Source of the DNA: Ruegeria sp. HKCCD7303
GTDB lineage: Bacteria > Pseudomonadota > Alphaproteobacteria > Rhodobacterales > Rhodobacteraceae
Assembly (NCBI RefSeq): GCF_013111185.1
Contig: NZ_WVRE01000001.1
Coordinates: 186,001-250,000 of the forward strand
Reading direction: 5' to 3'
DNA: 64,000 nt
The position numbers were made by a program, and so were the translations under genes. Shown here in pieces: positions 49,767 through 57,915 of the stretch. Below the pieces are notes generated by a model. It was not told where the DNA came from. It saw nothing but the letters and a program-made list of their open reading frames with translations, and did no database searches. The first letter of the stretch is position 1, and every line of letters begins with the position of its first letter.

Positions 49767-51430
49767 GTGCTGAGCTTTCCCCAAAACTCTCTCCTGCCCG
49801 CTTGCAAGTGATGTGGAACCGCCTGCTTGCGGTGGTCGAGGAACAGGGTCAGACTCTGATCCGTGCCGCCTTCTCGCCCATTGTACGCGAATGTGGCGAC
49901 ATTTCCGCCGGTATCTTTGACGTCAATGGCCGTATGCTGGCGCAGGCCGTGACCGGTACGCCTGGCCATATCAACACTATGGCCGAAGCCGTTCTTCACC
50001 TGCGCGAGCGATTTTCGGTGCAGGACATGAAACCCGGCGACATCTATATGACCAATGACCCCTGGCTGGCTTCGGGGCACCTGAACGACTTCCTGCTGAT
50101 GATGCCAGCGTTCAAGGATGGCAAGGTTGTTGGTTTTACCTCCTGCACCTCGCATCTGGTGGATCTGGGCGGTTTGGGTATGGGCCCCGAGGGGTCGGAC
50201 ATCTATGACGAGGGCCTGTTGATCCCGCCCTGCAAACTGGTGGAAGAAGGCACGCCCAACGCGCTGTTGATGGACATCATCCGTGCCAACTCGCGCGAAC
50301 CCATTGCCAACGAGGGCGACATTTATGCCCTGATCGCTTGTTGTGAGGCCGGGGTGAACCGGTTGGTTGCAATGATGGACGAGTTCGGGATCGACGATCT
50401 GGACACTTTGGGCTGCTATGTCATCGACACTTCGCGTAAAGGCGCGCTGGAGGCCATCGCCGAGGTGCCCGAAGGCGTCTATAAGAACGTTCTGCGGATG
50501 GATGGGTACGAGAATGAGTTGGAGTTGCACGCCACGCTGACCGTTACCAAGGACGGGATGCACGTGGATTTCACCGGCACATCGGGCTGTTCGAAAAAAG
50601 GTATCAACGTTCCTTTGAACTATGCAACGGCTTACACGGTGTTTGCCTTGCGCTGCATCGTTGGCCCGGACATTCCGAACAATGCTGGCTCGCTGGAGCC
50701 GTTCACAGTCGATGGACCAAAGGGCTGCATCCTGAATGCGCAACGCCCGGTGCCGGTTGCGATGCGCCATACGCTGGGACAGGTGACACCGGATTTGGTC
50801 CTGGGGTGCTTGCACCAGGCACTGCCGGATCAGGTTCCCGCCGAGGGTGCATCGTGCATGTTCGATCTGCCCATGCGTCATGCGCCCGAAGTGGCGGCCA
50901 ATGGAGGGCGGGAATTTGCGATCGAACCAGTCCACAATGGTGGCACCGGCGCGCGACCCCACGCAGACGGATTGTCTGCAACTGCATATCCTTCTGGTGT
51001 GTTCGGTTCGCAAGTCGAGATCACTGAAAGCGTCGCACCAGTCGTGATGTGGCGGCGGGAACTGCTGCCGGATTCAGGTGGAGCGGGTAAATATCGCGGA
51101 GGTCTCGGACAAAGGATTGAGATGACCTCGTCCAATAACGCGCCTTTCATCGTTTTCCTCTCGGTCGAGCGTCTGAAGTTCCCAGCCTTGGGCCGAATGG
51201 GCGGCCAGCCCGGTGCCCCGGGGCGCATCCGGTTCCGCGATGGCAACGACGATATACCCGGCAAAGGAGAACTGCGGGTGGAGGGCGATGATTACCTGAT
51301 CTTCGACACGCCGGGCGGTGGAGGCTTTGGCGATCCGTCAGAACGGGATCCAAAGGCCTTGGCGCTGGATCTCAAACGCGGCCTTGTGACCGAAGCAGGC
51401 GCGAAAGCCTATGGAGACACGTCATCATGA
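49763..51430 (+). CDS. hyuB: Hydantoinase/oxoprolinase subunit B
   Basis: Protein of 555 residues in the HyuB family. GDIYMTNDPWLASGHLNDFLLMMPAF near residues 93-118 (quoted here only to indicate the conserved TNDP and GH-N-D elements) and the Gly-rich end FDTPGGGGFGDP are diagnostic. It is the partner of HyuA in ATP-dependent ring opening. ATGA overlaps join it to hyuA upstream and the aminotransferase downstream. Confidence 0.92.
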   Translation: MSAELSPKLSPARLQVMWNRLLAVVEEQGQTLIRAAFSPIVRECGDISAGIFDVNGRMLAQAVTGTPGHINTMAEAVLHLRERFSVQDMKPGDIYMTNDPWLASGHLNDFLLMMPAFKDGKVVGFTSCTSHLVDLGGLGMGPEGSDIYDEGLLIPPCKLVEEGTPNALLMDIIRANSREPIANEGDIYALIACCEAGVNRLVAMMDEFGIDDLDTLGCYVIDTSRKGALEAIAEVPEGVYKNVLRMDGYENELELHATLTVTKDGMHVDFTGTSGCSKKGINVPLNYATAYTVFALRCIVGPDIPNNAGSLEPFTVDGPKGCILNAQRPVPVAMRHTLGQVTPDLVLGCLHQALPDQVPAEGASCMFDLPMRHAPEVAANGGREFAIEPVHNGGTGARPHADGLSATAYPSGVFGSQVEITESVAPVVMWRRELLPDSGGAGKYRGGLGQRIEMTSSNNAPFIVFLSVERLKFPALGRMGGQPGAPGRIRFRDGNDDIPGKGELRVEGDDYLIFDTPGGGGFGDPSERDPKALALDLKRGLVTEAGAKAYGDTSS

Positions 51431-52494
51431 TCCGCGCAGTCGAGCATGTCCGCCAGATGGCAGCTTACGCGCTGGCGGATTTGGGTGGGCCCGAGACCGT
51501 GTCTCTGGCCCAAAACGAAAGTGCCTTTCCCGCCAGTCCCGCGGCTGTTGCGGCAGGGCAGGCGGCGTTGGATCAAATGCCACTTTACCCCGACCCAGAC
51601 TGGCCAGAGCTGCGCAGTGCAATTTCTGAAACCCATGGTGTTGAGGCCGGGAACATCCTGTGCGGCGCGGGATCGATGGAGTTGATCGGATGCCTGATCC
51701 GGGCATTCGCCGGGCCGGGCGATCGGGTGCTGGGCACGGATTATGGCTATGCTTACGTTGCTTCTGCAACGGCGCAAGTGCAGGCCGATTACGTGAAAGC
51801 GCGCGAGGTGGATTTGACCGTTTCGGTTGATGACATATTGGCCGCTGTCACGCCTCAAACGCGGATTGCTTTTGTCTGTAACCCGGGCAACCCCACCGGG
51901 ACTCTGATCCCGAATGCCGAAATTCTGCGCCTGCGCAACGCGTTGCCGGCGGACGTGTTGTTGGTGGTCGACCAGGCCTATGCCGAGTTCGCCGATCAGG
52001 ATCAAAACCCGGACGAAGTCTTCGCGCTGGTAGATCGCGGCGACACTGTGGTCATGCGAACCTTTTCCAAGGCCTACGGATTGGCGGGCGCGCGCGTGGG
52101 TTGGGGTCTGTTCCCCGACTCTATCGCCGGTGAGGTGCGGAAGCTGTTGAACCCGAACAATGTCTCGATCCCTTCGCAGGCCATGGCGACCGCAGCGATG
52201 CGGGATCAGGATCATATGCTGGATACGGTTTCCAAAACCGCTGCCATTCGGGATCAGTTTGCCAATGGGTGCTGCGCTCTGGGGCTGGCGGTTGCGCTGA
52301 GCCATACGAATTTCGTGTTGATCCGTTTTGCCGACGTGGAGATGGCGCAAAAGGCAGATGCTGCCCTGCGTGCCCAAGGGTTACTGATGCGCGGCATGGG
52401 GGGCTATGGTCTGGGCGATTGTCTGCGCGCCACCATTTGTGAAGAACCCGTAATGGATCGGTGCCTGACCGTTTTGAAAGAGGTGACGTCATGA
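51427..52494 (+). CDS. Class I/II aminotransferase, histidinol-phosphate aminotransferase-like
   Basis: PLP enzyme of 355 residues related to HisC. YPDPDWPELRSAIS, FVCNPGNPTGTLI, VVDQAYAEF (cofactor residues) and RTFSKAYGLAGARVGW with the Schiff-base Lys are all present. Being within a hydantoinase operon, with 4-bp overlaps on both sides, it probably transaminates a catabolic amino acid rather than making histidine. The substrate is unknown. Confidence 0.88.
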   Translation: MIRAVEHVRQMAAYALADLGGPETVSLAQNESAFPASPAAVAAGQAALDQMPLYPDPDWPELRSAISETHGVEAGNILCGAGSMELIGCLIRAFAGPGDRVLGTDYGYAYVASATAQVQADYVKAREVDLTVSVDDILAAVTPQTRIAFVCNPGNPTGTLIPNAEILRLRNALPADVLLVVDQAYAEFADQDQNPDEVFALVDRGDTVVMRTFSKAYGLAGARVGWGLFPDSIAGEVRKLLNPNNVSIPSQAMATAAMRDQDHMLDTVSKTAAIRDQFANGCCALGLAVALSHTNFVLIRFADVEMAQKADAALRAQGLLMRGMGGYGLGDCLRATICEEPVMDRCLTVLKEVTS

Positions 52495-53231
52495 CCCATG
52501 AGACCCGAACACGGGCCAAGATCGGTGTGCTGGTGCCGTTCACCAACACCAACCTTGAGGCAGACATGATGCTGATGCGTTGCCCGGACACGACCGTGCA
52601 TTTCCAGCGCATGGGCGGGTATGATGTGGATGAAATTCCGGGCTCGGATCAAATGGCGGGTCTTGGGGCTTCGGACATCAGCCATGATCTGAAGATGATA
52701 GCAGGTGTGCGGCCTGATGTGGTGCTCTATGGCTGCACGTCTGCCACTCTGACACACGGCCCGTCATTTGATGAGCAATTGGCACAGGACATTAAGGCAG
52801 GGTCAGGCGCACTGTCTTTTACCGCCGCCGGATCATTGATCCATGCAATCAAGGCTTTGGGCGTAACCAAAGTGGGGTTCTCGTCACCCTATCTGGGCGA
52901 GATTAACTCGCAGGCAGTTGATTTTCTGGCGAAAAACCAGATCACAACAGTCAAATGCGCTGATATTGGTCGTGAGCTTGGGAATTACGGACAGGGTGAA
53001 CTAACCCCCGACGAGGTGTTCAATCTGGCCTGTCAGGCTGACCACACCGAAGCCGAAGCCATCGTGCTCAGCTGTACCGACATGCGCGCGGTCGAGGCCG
53101 TTGACCGGATCGAAGCCACGCTGGGCAAACCCGTGGTGACGTCCAATCAGGCCATGATGTTTGCGCTGATGCGGGCTTTGGGCTTGCCCCGACAAAGAAA
53201 ACTGCCGGGGCGCTTGTTCGACCTGTTGTAA
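52491..53231 (+). CDS. Asp/Glu racemase superfamily protein (maleate isomerase/arylmalonate decarboxylase group)
   Basis: Protein of 246 residues. KIGVLVPFTNTNLEADM opens the Asp/Glu/hydantoin racemase fold. The two catalytic Cys candidates are in VLYGCTSATLTHG and VLSCTDMRA, so both acid/base Cys residues are kept, favouring a racemase or maleate cis-trans isomerase over arylmalonate decarboxylase, which has only one. Start at 52491 overlaps the aminotransferase stop (ATGA). In a hydantoinase operon a racemase step on hydantoin or its amino acid product is plausible. Confidence 0.85.
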   Translation: MTHETRTRAKIGVLVPFTNTNLEADMMLMRCPDTTVHFQRMGGYDVDEIPGSDQMAGLGASDISHDLKMIAGVRPDVVLYGCTSATLTHGPSFDEQLAQDIKAGSGALSFTAAGSLIHAIKALGVTKVGFSSPYLGEINSQAVDFLAKNQITTVKCADIGRELGNYGQGELTPDEVFNLACQADHTEAEAIVLSCTDMRAVEAVDRIEATLGKPVVTSNQAMMFALMRALGLPRQRKLPGRLFDLL

Positions 53232-53233
53232 AC

Positions 53234-53261
53234 AAAGGCCGGGCTGATAACCCGGCCTTTT
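53234..53261. terminator. Bidirectional terminator after the hyu operon
   Basis: AAAGGCCGGG (53234-53243) and CCCGGCCTTT (53251-53260) form a perfect 10-bp stem with loop CTGATAA. T runs follow on the plus strand and A runs precede, giving a T run on the minus strand. It lies between the convergent racemase-like gene and the MttB-family gene. Confidence 0.88.
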
Positions 53262-53263
53262 CT

Positions 53264-54811
53264 TTAGGGCTCGTCGGAACCGATTTCTTCTTTGCGCTTG
53301 GCAATATAAGCGTCCAACTCCTCACGGATCGCGGGGTCCATTACCGGTTCTTCGTATTCGCGCAAAGCCTGCTGCCAGATTTCCGTCGCCCGGTTCAGCG
53401 CGGTCTTGGACCCCGCAGCTTCCCACGCGCCATGGTTTTGCCAGTCGGACAGCATGGGAGCATAAAATGCAGTTTCATAGCGTTCCATCGTGTGTTCAGA
53501 GCCAAAGAAATGGCCACCAGTGGGCACATCTTTGATCGCGTCCAGCGCGAGTTCGCCTTCGTCAAATTTCAGAGGCTTCAGATACTCCATCATGTTTTGC
53601 AGGATTTCCACATCCATGACGAGCTTCTCATAAGATGCCGTCAGCCCACCTTCGAGCCAACCGGCTGCGTGATAGACCAGATTGGCCCCACCTAACACCG
53701 CGCCCCAGGTGGCCATCATCGTCTCATAGACCGCCTGCAAATCGACCACGTTCGAGGCGTTGGCGTTCGAAGTTCGATAGGGAATGCCATAACGGCGGGT
53801 CAGCTGACCGCTGATCATATTGGCCTTGGTGTTTTCTGGTGTTCCAAAGGCAGGCGCACCCGAGCGCATGTCGACGTTCGACGTGAACGCACCATACATC
53901 ACCGGGGTTCCCGGATTGACCAGTTGGGTTAGCGTCACCCCGAACAGGGCCTCGGCATTCTGCTGGGCCAAAGCGGCGGGAAGGGTGACGGGGGTCATCG
54001 CGCCCATCAAAGTGAAGGGTGTGATCGTCACCGGCTGGCCGTGCTCGGCCATTGCGATCAGGCCGTCGCCCATCGCGTCGTCAAACAGGCGGGGCGAGTT
54101 CACGGAAATGATGGTGATCAGTCCCGGGTCGGCGCGCATCTGATCCAACGAGATACCCCGAGCGATGGCCATCATGTTGATGCCATCTATCGCCCGCCCT
54201 CGGCCAATCGCTGTGGCGTGAAAACTGAGGTCGCAATAGCTGAGGTTTGCGTTGTAGGTGTCCAGATGTCGATTATTGGCCGGCATTTCCTGCGGAGCCG
54301 TAACTTGATTGCCGATCAGGTGTATTGCGTTGAAGTGATGGGCCAACTTGATGAAGTTGCAATAGTCTTCATAGTTGCCCGGACGTCGCCCGTTGATGCA
54401 ATCGTGAACGTTCGGCGGACCGGCGACGAGGCCAAAATTGACGTTGTTCCCACCCAAAGTGATCCGCTTGTCCGGGTTGCGCCCGGTTAGGGTAAAAGTC
54501 TTCGGGACGGTTTTCAGCGCCTCGTTAACGATGCTTTCGTCAATCCGAATGGTTTTGGTGTCTCGGTCTACCAACGCTCCGGCCTGTTCAAAAAGGGCCA
54601 AGACGTTTTCACCCATGACACGAATGCCTGCTTCAGAGAGGATACGCATCGAAGTGGCGTGCAGCTGATCCAGTTGATCTTCGCTCAGCAATTCCATCTT
54701 GGGCGAGGTGTTGACTACAGCCTGCCAGGGCAGCTGCTGAATTGCCGCGCTGCTGCGATCACTTTTGCCGCGTCGACCGCCTCCCCGCGCGCTGCGTCTT
54801 TCTCGTGCCAT
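53264..54811 (-). CDS. MttB-family (trimethylamine methyltransferase-like) protein, copy 2
   Basis: Protein of 515 residues in the MttB superfamily but clearly divergent from copies 1 and 3. The N-terminus is basic (MARERRSARGGGRRGKSDR), followed by LSEDQLDQLHATSMRILSEAG and GPPNVHDCINGRRPGNYED. No in-frame amber codon is present. The ATG at 54811 follows GAGGA; the frame is open further upstream without a ribosome site. It lies 238 bp downstream of the MmgE/PrpD gene on the same strand. Methyl donor and acceptor are unknown. Confidence 0.85.
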   Translation of the reverse strand: MARERRSARGGGRRGKSDRSSAAIQQLPWQAVVNTSPKMELLSEDQLDQLHATSMRILSEAGIRVMGENVLALFEQAGALVDRDTKTIRIDESIVNEALKTVPKTFTLTGRNPDKRITLGGNNVNFGLVAGPPNVHDCINGRRPGNYEDYCNFIKLAHHFNAIHLIGNQVTAPQEMPANNRHLDTYNANLSYCDLSFHATAIGRGRAIDGINMMAIARGISLDQMRADPGLITIISVNSPRLFDDAMGDGLIAMAEHGQPVTITPFTLMGAMTPVTLPAALAQQNAEALFGVTLTQLVNPGTPVMYGAFTSNVDMRSGAPAFGTPENTKANMISGQLTRRYGIPYRTSNANASNVVDLQAVYETMMATWGAVLGGANLVYHAAGWLEGGLTASYEKLVMDVEILQNMMEYLKPLKFDEGELALDAIKDVPTGGHFFGSEHTMERYETAFYAPMLSDWQNHGAWEAAGSKTALNRATEIWQQALREYEEPVMDPAIREELDAYIAKRKEEIGSDEP

Positions 54812-54812
54812 G

Positions 54813-54902
54813 TCAGGATCCTCGTTCGGGGTGACGGGCAGCCAGCAGGGCCTTCGAAGCAACGGGATTGTCGGCATGCAAAACGGAAATGGGAGATTTC
54901 AC
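54813..54902 (-). CDS. Possible small leader ORF upstream of MttB copy 2
   Basis: A GTG-initiated frame of 29 codons (MKSPISVLHADNPVASKALL and nine more residues) ends with TGA one base before the MttB start (TGACATG). A purine-rich GAAGAAAGAGA stretch lies 9 nt upstream of the GTG. The tight junction suggests translational coupling, but no homology is recognisable and chance is quite possible. Confidence 0.2.
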   Translation of the reverse strand: MKSPISVLHADNPVASKALLAARHPERGS

Positions 54903-55049
54903 AGTGCAGTCTCTTTCTTCAATTCCTAGACCACTTGACGGGCTTTCGGTTCGGCGATGCTAAATCTCGAAACCGCAAAGGCGAAGTTCAACAAATCAAC
55001 ATCCAAACGTCGTGCGCATTCCACCATCAACAGCATACAAAAGCCTCGA

Positions 55050-56402
55050 CTATGTTTTCGGTGCATCATAGAGCAGCTCGGCAAGGTGCGAGAACTTGGA
55101 CCCCGGCTGGCACAGCCCCCACACGGCATCGCGGATGGTCGATGCGCGGGCGCTGCCCAGCGAGGGGGCAGCAAATTCCATGAACTTTTCGTCCACTTCA
55201 GCATCCTCCATGGGCGACTCAGGCCCCCCTCGGGCGTGAACATCGCCCGATTCAAGAATCCGCCCGTCTTTTAGTGTGATGGATACATCTGCCATTCGGT
55301 TTTTCGGGAAACGGTTGGAGTGTCGTTCGGTTTCACAAACGGAAATACGATCCACAATCGACGCGACGAGAGGGTCCGACAACCCGGCCCCGGTGATGTG
55401 TTCGACGCCTATCCGCCCATAGGCGGCAATGGTGGCGACGGCAAAAGGCAGAGAATACTGCGCTTTTGATGTGTCGTCTGGCATCCCCTGAAACAAGCAG
55501 GCGCTTTCATGGAAGGTATTGACCCGGATCGACGCAATATCATTGTGCGACAGACTATGATCCCGCATCAAGGCGCGGGTGGCGTCGATGGGGGCGTGCG
55601 CCCATCGGCAGATCGGATAGGGCTTCACATATTGATGCTCCATCTGCCAGAACTGGCCCAGATCCGTCCAATATGGCTCGACATCGTCCGCTTCGATGGT
55701 GATGGCGGGTGCGCCGGTAAAGCCTTTTTCGGCTAATACCGCCGAAGAGATCCCGACCAATGCCCCCCAGCCAGAACCGTCATGCAACATAGTAGGATTG
55801 GCGATTTCGCGCATCATCTGGCTGCGGGGGCCGTGATATTCTGCGATCCCCATGGCTTGCCGCATCTGGTCCTCACTCAGCCCACGCAAACGTGCAGCGA
55901 CGGCCACAACGCCCAAGGCGTTCCACGCGCCCGAGGTATGGTAGTCGCTGACGGTGTTGTGCAGCGAAACCCCGGCCCGTCCGGCGATCTCATAGCCGAC
56001 GGTAATAGCTGCCAGCGCCTCGGGTCCCGTAAAATCTCCTATCGTTTCCGCCACTGCGGCCAGTGCGGGAATGACCACGACACCAATATGGCCCTTTGTT
56101 GGGTTGTACCCGTCATGGCCGTCCAAATTGTCTGTCTGAGTTGCAGCGGCATAAGCCGCACCTGCAGCGCTGACCCGACGACCATCAAACATCATGCGCG
56201 CGCTGTACGCCGTGTCATCCGCACCGTACAATGCCATCGCAGTTTCGCGCGCAATTACTCCGGCTGACATGGGCCCGGAACCGATTGTGATACCCAATGT
56301 GTCCAGCGTCATCCGGGCCGCGGCCCTTAGTGTGCTATCCGGTATATCCTCGGCGCGTGTTTCAAGGGTAAAGTGAGCAATTTTCTGAAATCGGTCCGCC
56401 AC
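55050..56402 (-). CDS. MmgE/PrpD family protein
   Basis: Protein of 450 residues in the MmgE/PrpD family, which includes 2-methylcitrate dehydratase and cis-aconitate decarboxylase. DTLGITIGSGPM near the N-terminus, NLDGHDGYNPTKGHIGVVVIPA (family active-site loop, shown in part) and KPYPICRWAHAPIDA are present. The start is GTG, with only a weak AGGCG ribosome site. No prpB or prpC accompanies it, so propionate metabolism is unlikely. It probably dehydrates or isomerises a pathway acid together with the downstream MttB product. Confidence 0.87.
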   Translation of the reverse strand: MADRFQKIAHFTLETRAEDIPDSTLRAAARMTLDTLGITIGSGPMSAGVIARETAMALYGADDTAYSARMMFDGRRVSAAGAAYAAATQTDNLDGHDGYNPTKGHIGVVVIPALAAVAETIGDFTGPEALAAITVGYEIAGRAGVSLHNTVSDYHTSGAWNALGVVAVAARLRGLSEDQMRQAMGIAEYHGPRSQMMREIANPTMLHDGSGWGALVGISSAVLAEKGFTGAPAITIEADDVEPYWTDLGQFWQMEHQYVKPYPICRWAHAPIDATRALMRDHSLSHNDIASIRVNTFHESACLFQGMPDDTSKAQYSLPFAVATIAAYGRIGVEHITGAGLSDPLVASIVDRISVCETERHSNRFPKNRMADVSITLKDGRILESGDVHARGGPESPMEDAEVDEKFMEFAAPSLGSARASTIRDAVWGLCQPGSKFSHLAELLYDAPKT

Positions 56403-56624
56403 GGTTCGCCTGCTTGCAATTGAAGTCTGTTACCGGTCTTAGTGGGAATGGTAGGCGCAATTCACTTGTGCGGCACGAAAACAATCTTTGGGCAATGGTA
56501 CAGGAATTTTTGTGGGTCCAAAGTCAAACATGTCGCTTACGTAACAGTCTTTGTGTCGCAAAAGAACAAGAGGCCGGGTCAGTTACGCCATACTCGACAG
56601 GTGGATCGCCCGGGACATTTGCAT

Positions 56625-57521
56625 ATGATGAATCTACCGCACCTGTCGTTTCTGCGTTCTTTCGAGGCCGCTGCCCGCCATCTTAGTTTTACAAGTGCTG
56701 CGGAAGAGTTGAACTGCACGCAATCAGCCGTCAGCAATCATGTCCGGTCGCTTGAAGAATTTCTGAAGCGCCCGCTCTTTGTGCGCCACCCCCGGTCTCT
56801 GTCCCTTACGGATGTTGGCAAAGCGTACTTGCCCTCAGTGCGCCACGCGTTGCAGGAAATTGACGTTGCCACCCAGTCGCTTGTGCTGCGGCCCCATACC
56901 AAAACCGTGGTCGTCTCGTGCCCTGTTAGCCTGGCGGGAAATTGGCTGCCCAACGTCATTCAGGGATTTTCAGAAAGCCATCCGGATATTTCCGTGACTG
57001 TACACGGTACCATCTGGACGGATGTGGACCCAAATGTTTCGGATATCTCGATTACGATCAATCACATAGATGACGCGTCTGAAGGTCTGGAACGATTATG
57101 GGTGGAAAAGCTGACGGTGGTCTGCTCTCCGGGCTATACCGTGGGCAATCAACCATTGAACGATCCCCAACAATTACACGATGCGCAACTGATCCACATT
57201 CTGGGTCGCTCGGCATATTGGGACAAGGTGGCCGCTGAGTTCGGGCTTGAAAATCTTGGCCAGAATGAAGGTCCAAGAACCAACGTCTCGAACCTAGCGC
57301 TTGAGCTTGCATCAAAATCCTTGGGGTGTGTAGCGATCCCGAAGTCGTTGGCGCAACCTTATGTAGAGCGGGGGCTTCTGATTGAGCCCTTTGATCTGAA
57401 TCTGGAAAGCCCTTGGGCTTATTATGTCAATCTCCGAGAGGTCAATGCCACGCCTGCGGTTCGACTGTTCCAGAACTGGTTATTGAAAGTGGCAACCGAA
57501 ACAGAGAGCCCGATGGATTGA
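56625..57521 (+). CDS. LysR-family regulator, copy 1 (GcvA-like)
   Basis: Protein of 298 residues. The N-terminal HTH reads LRSFEAAARHLSFTSAAEELNCTQSAVSNHVRSLEEFL and the rest is a LysR substrate-binding domain with GcvA-like features. Two adjacent ATGs at 56625 and 56628 begin the family N-terminus; the frame is open 61 codons upstream without a conserved start. It is divergent from the MmgE/PrpD-MttB pair across 222 bp, so these are its most likely targets; the FAD/GcvT gene downstream is an alternative. Confidence 0.9.
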   Translation: MMNLPHLSFLRSFEAAARHLSFTSAAEELNCTQSAVSNHVRSLEEFLKRPLFVRHPRSLSLTDVGKAYLPSVRHALQEIDVATQSLVLRPHTKTVVVSCPVSLAGNWLPNVIQGFSESHPDISVTVHGTIWTDVDPNVSDISITINHIDDASEGLERLWVEKLTVVCSPGYTVGNQPLNDPQQLHDAQLIHILGRSAYWDKVAAEFGLENLGQNEGPRTNVSNLALELASKSLGCVAIPKSLAQPYVERGLLIEPFDLNLESPWAYYVNLREVNATPAVRLFQNWLLKVATETESPMD

Positions 57522-57915
57522 TTGGCTCACTCTTGGGCCTGTGTTGTCTTTGCCGCCTGCACGTTTCCATGCCAGCCGGGGCTTATGGTTGGCGCAGAAA
57601 ATTCGACCACAATGGGCCCGTTTTTTTTGCATGTCTTGAGGGGACAACCGTCTTAGGGTCTGTGCGATACCCTGCGCAGTCAACACAAAGCACCATCTGT
57701 AATGAGCCAGATATCCGAAGACCGGCCAGATCAAATCCGCATCCGTTTGCGCAGGAAAGATCATTTTTCAGGAAATATTCTTACTCCGTCGGGCTACGTC
57801 TCCTGCGTGCGGGTTTCGATGTGCCGACACAACTCAACAGTCGAGGTTGCCAAATTCCTCGCCGCCAGGAAAGAATTCGCCGCCTGAGCCGCGCCGCATC
57901 CAGGGAAACCCTTTC
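57522..57915. other. 394-bp region without a supported gene
   Basis: This stretch between the LysR gene and the third FAD/GcvT gene has no protein I can support. It contains a 7-bp stem with one G-U pair (57571-57577 with 57587-57593), without an adjoining T tract, and an isolated run of eight T further on. It presumably carries the LysR gene's 3' end and the promoter of the FAD/GcvT gene. Confidence 0.5.

Noticed and set aside
49745..51013. Open frame of 422 codons on the minus strand
   Set aside because: Antisense to hyuB, which is a complete family member with proper start and overlap signals.
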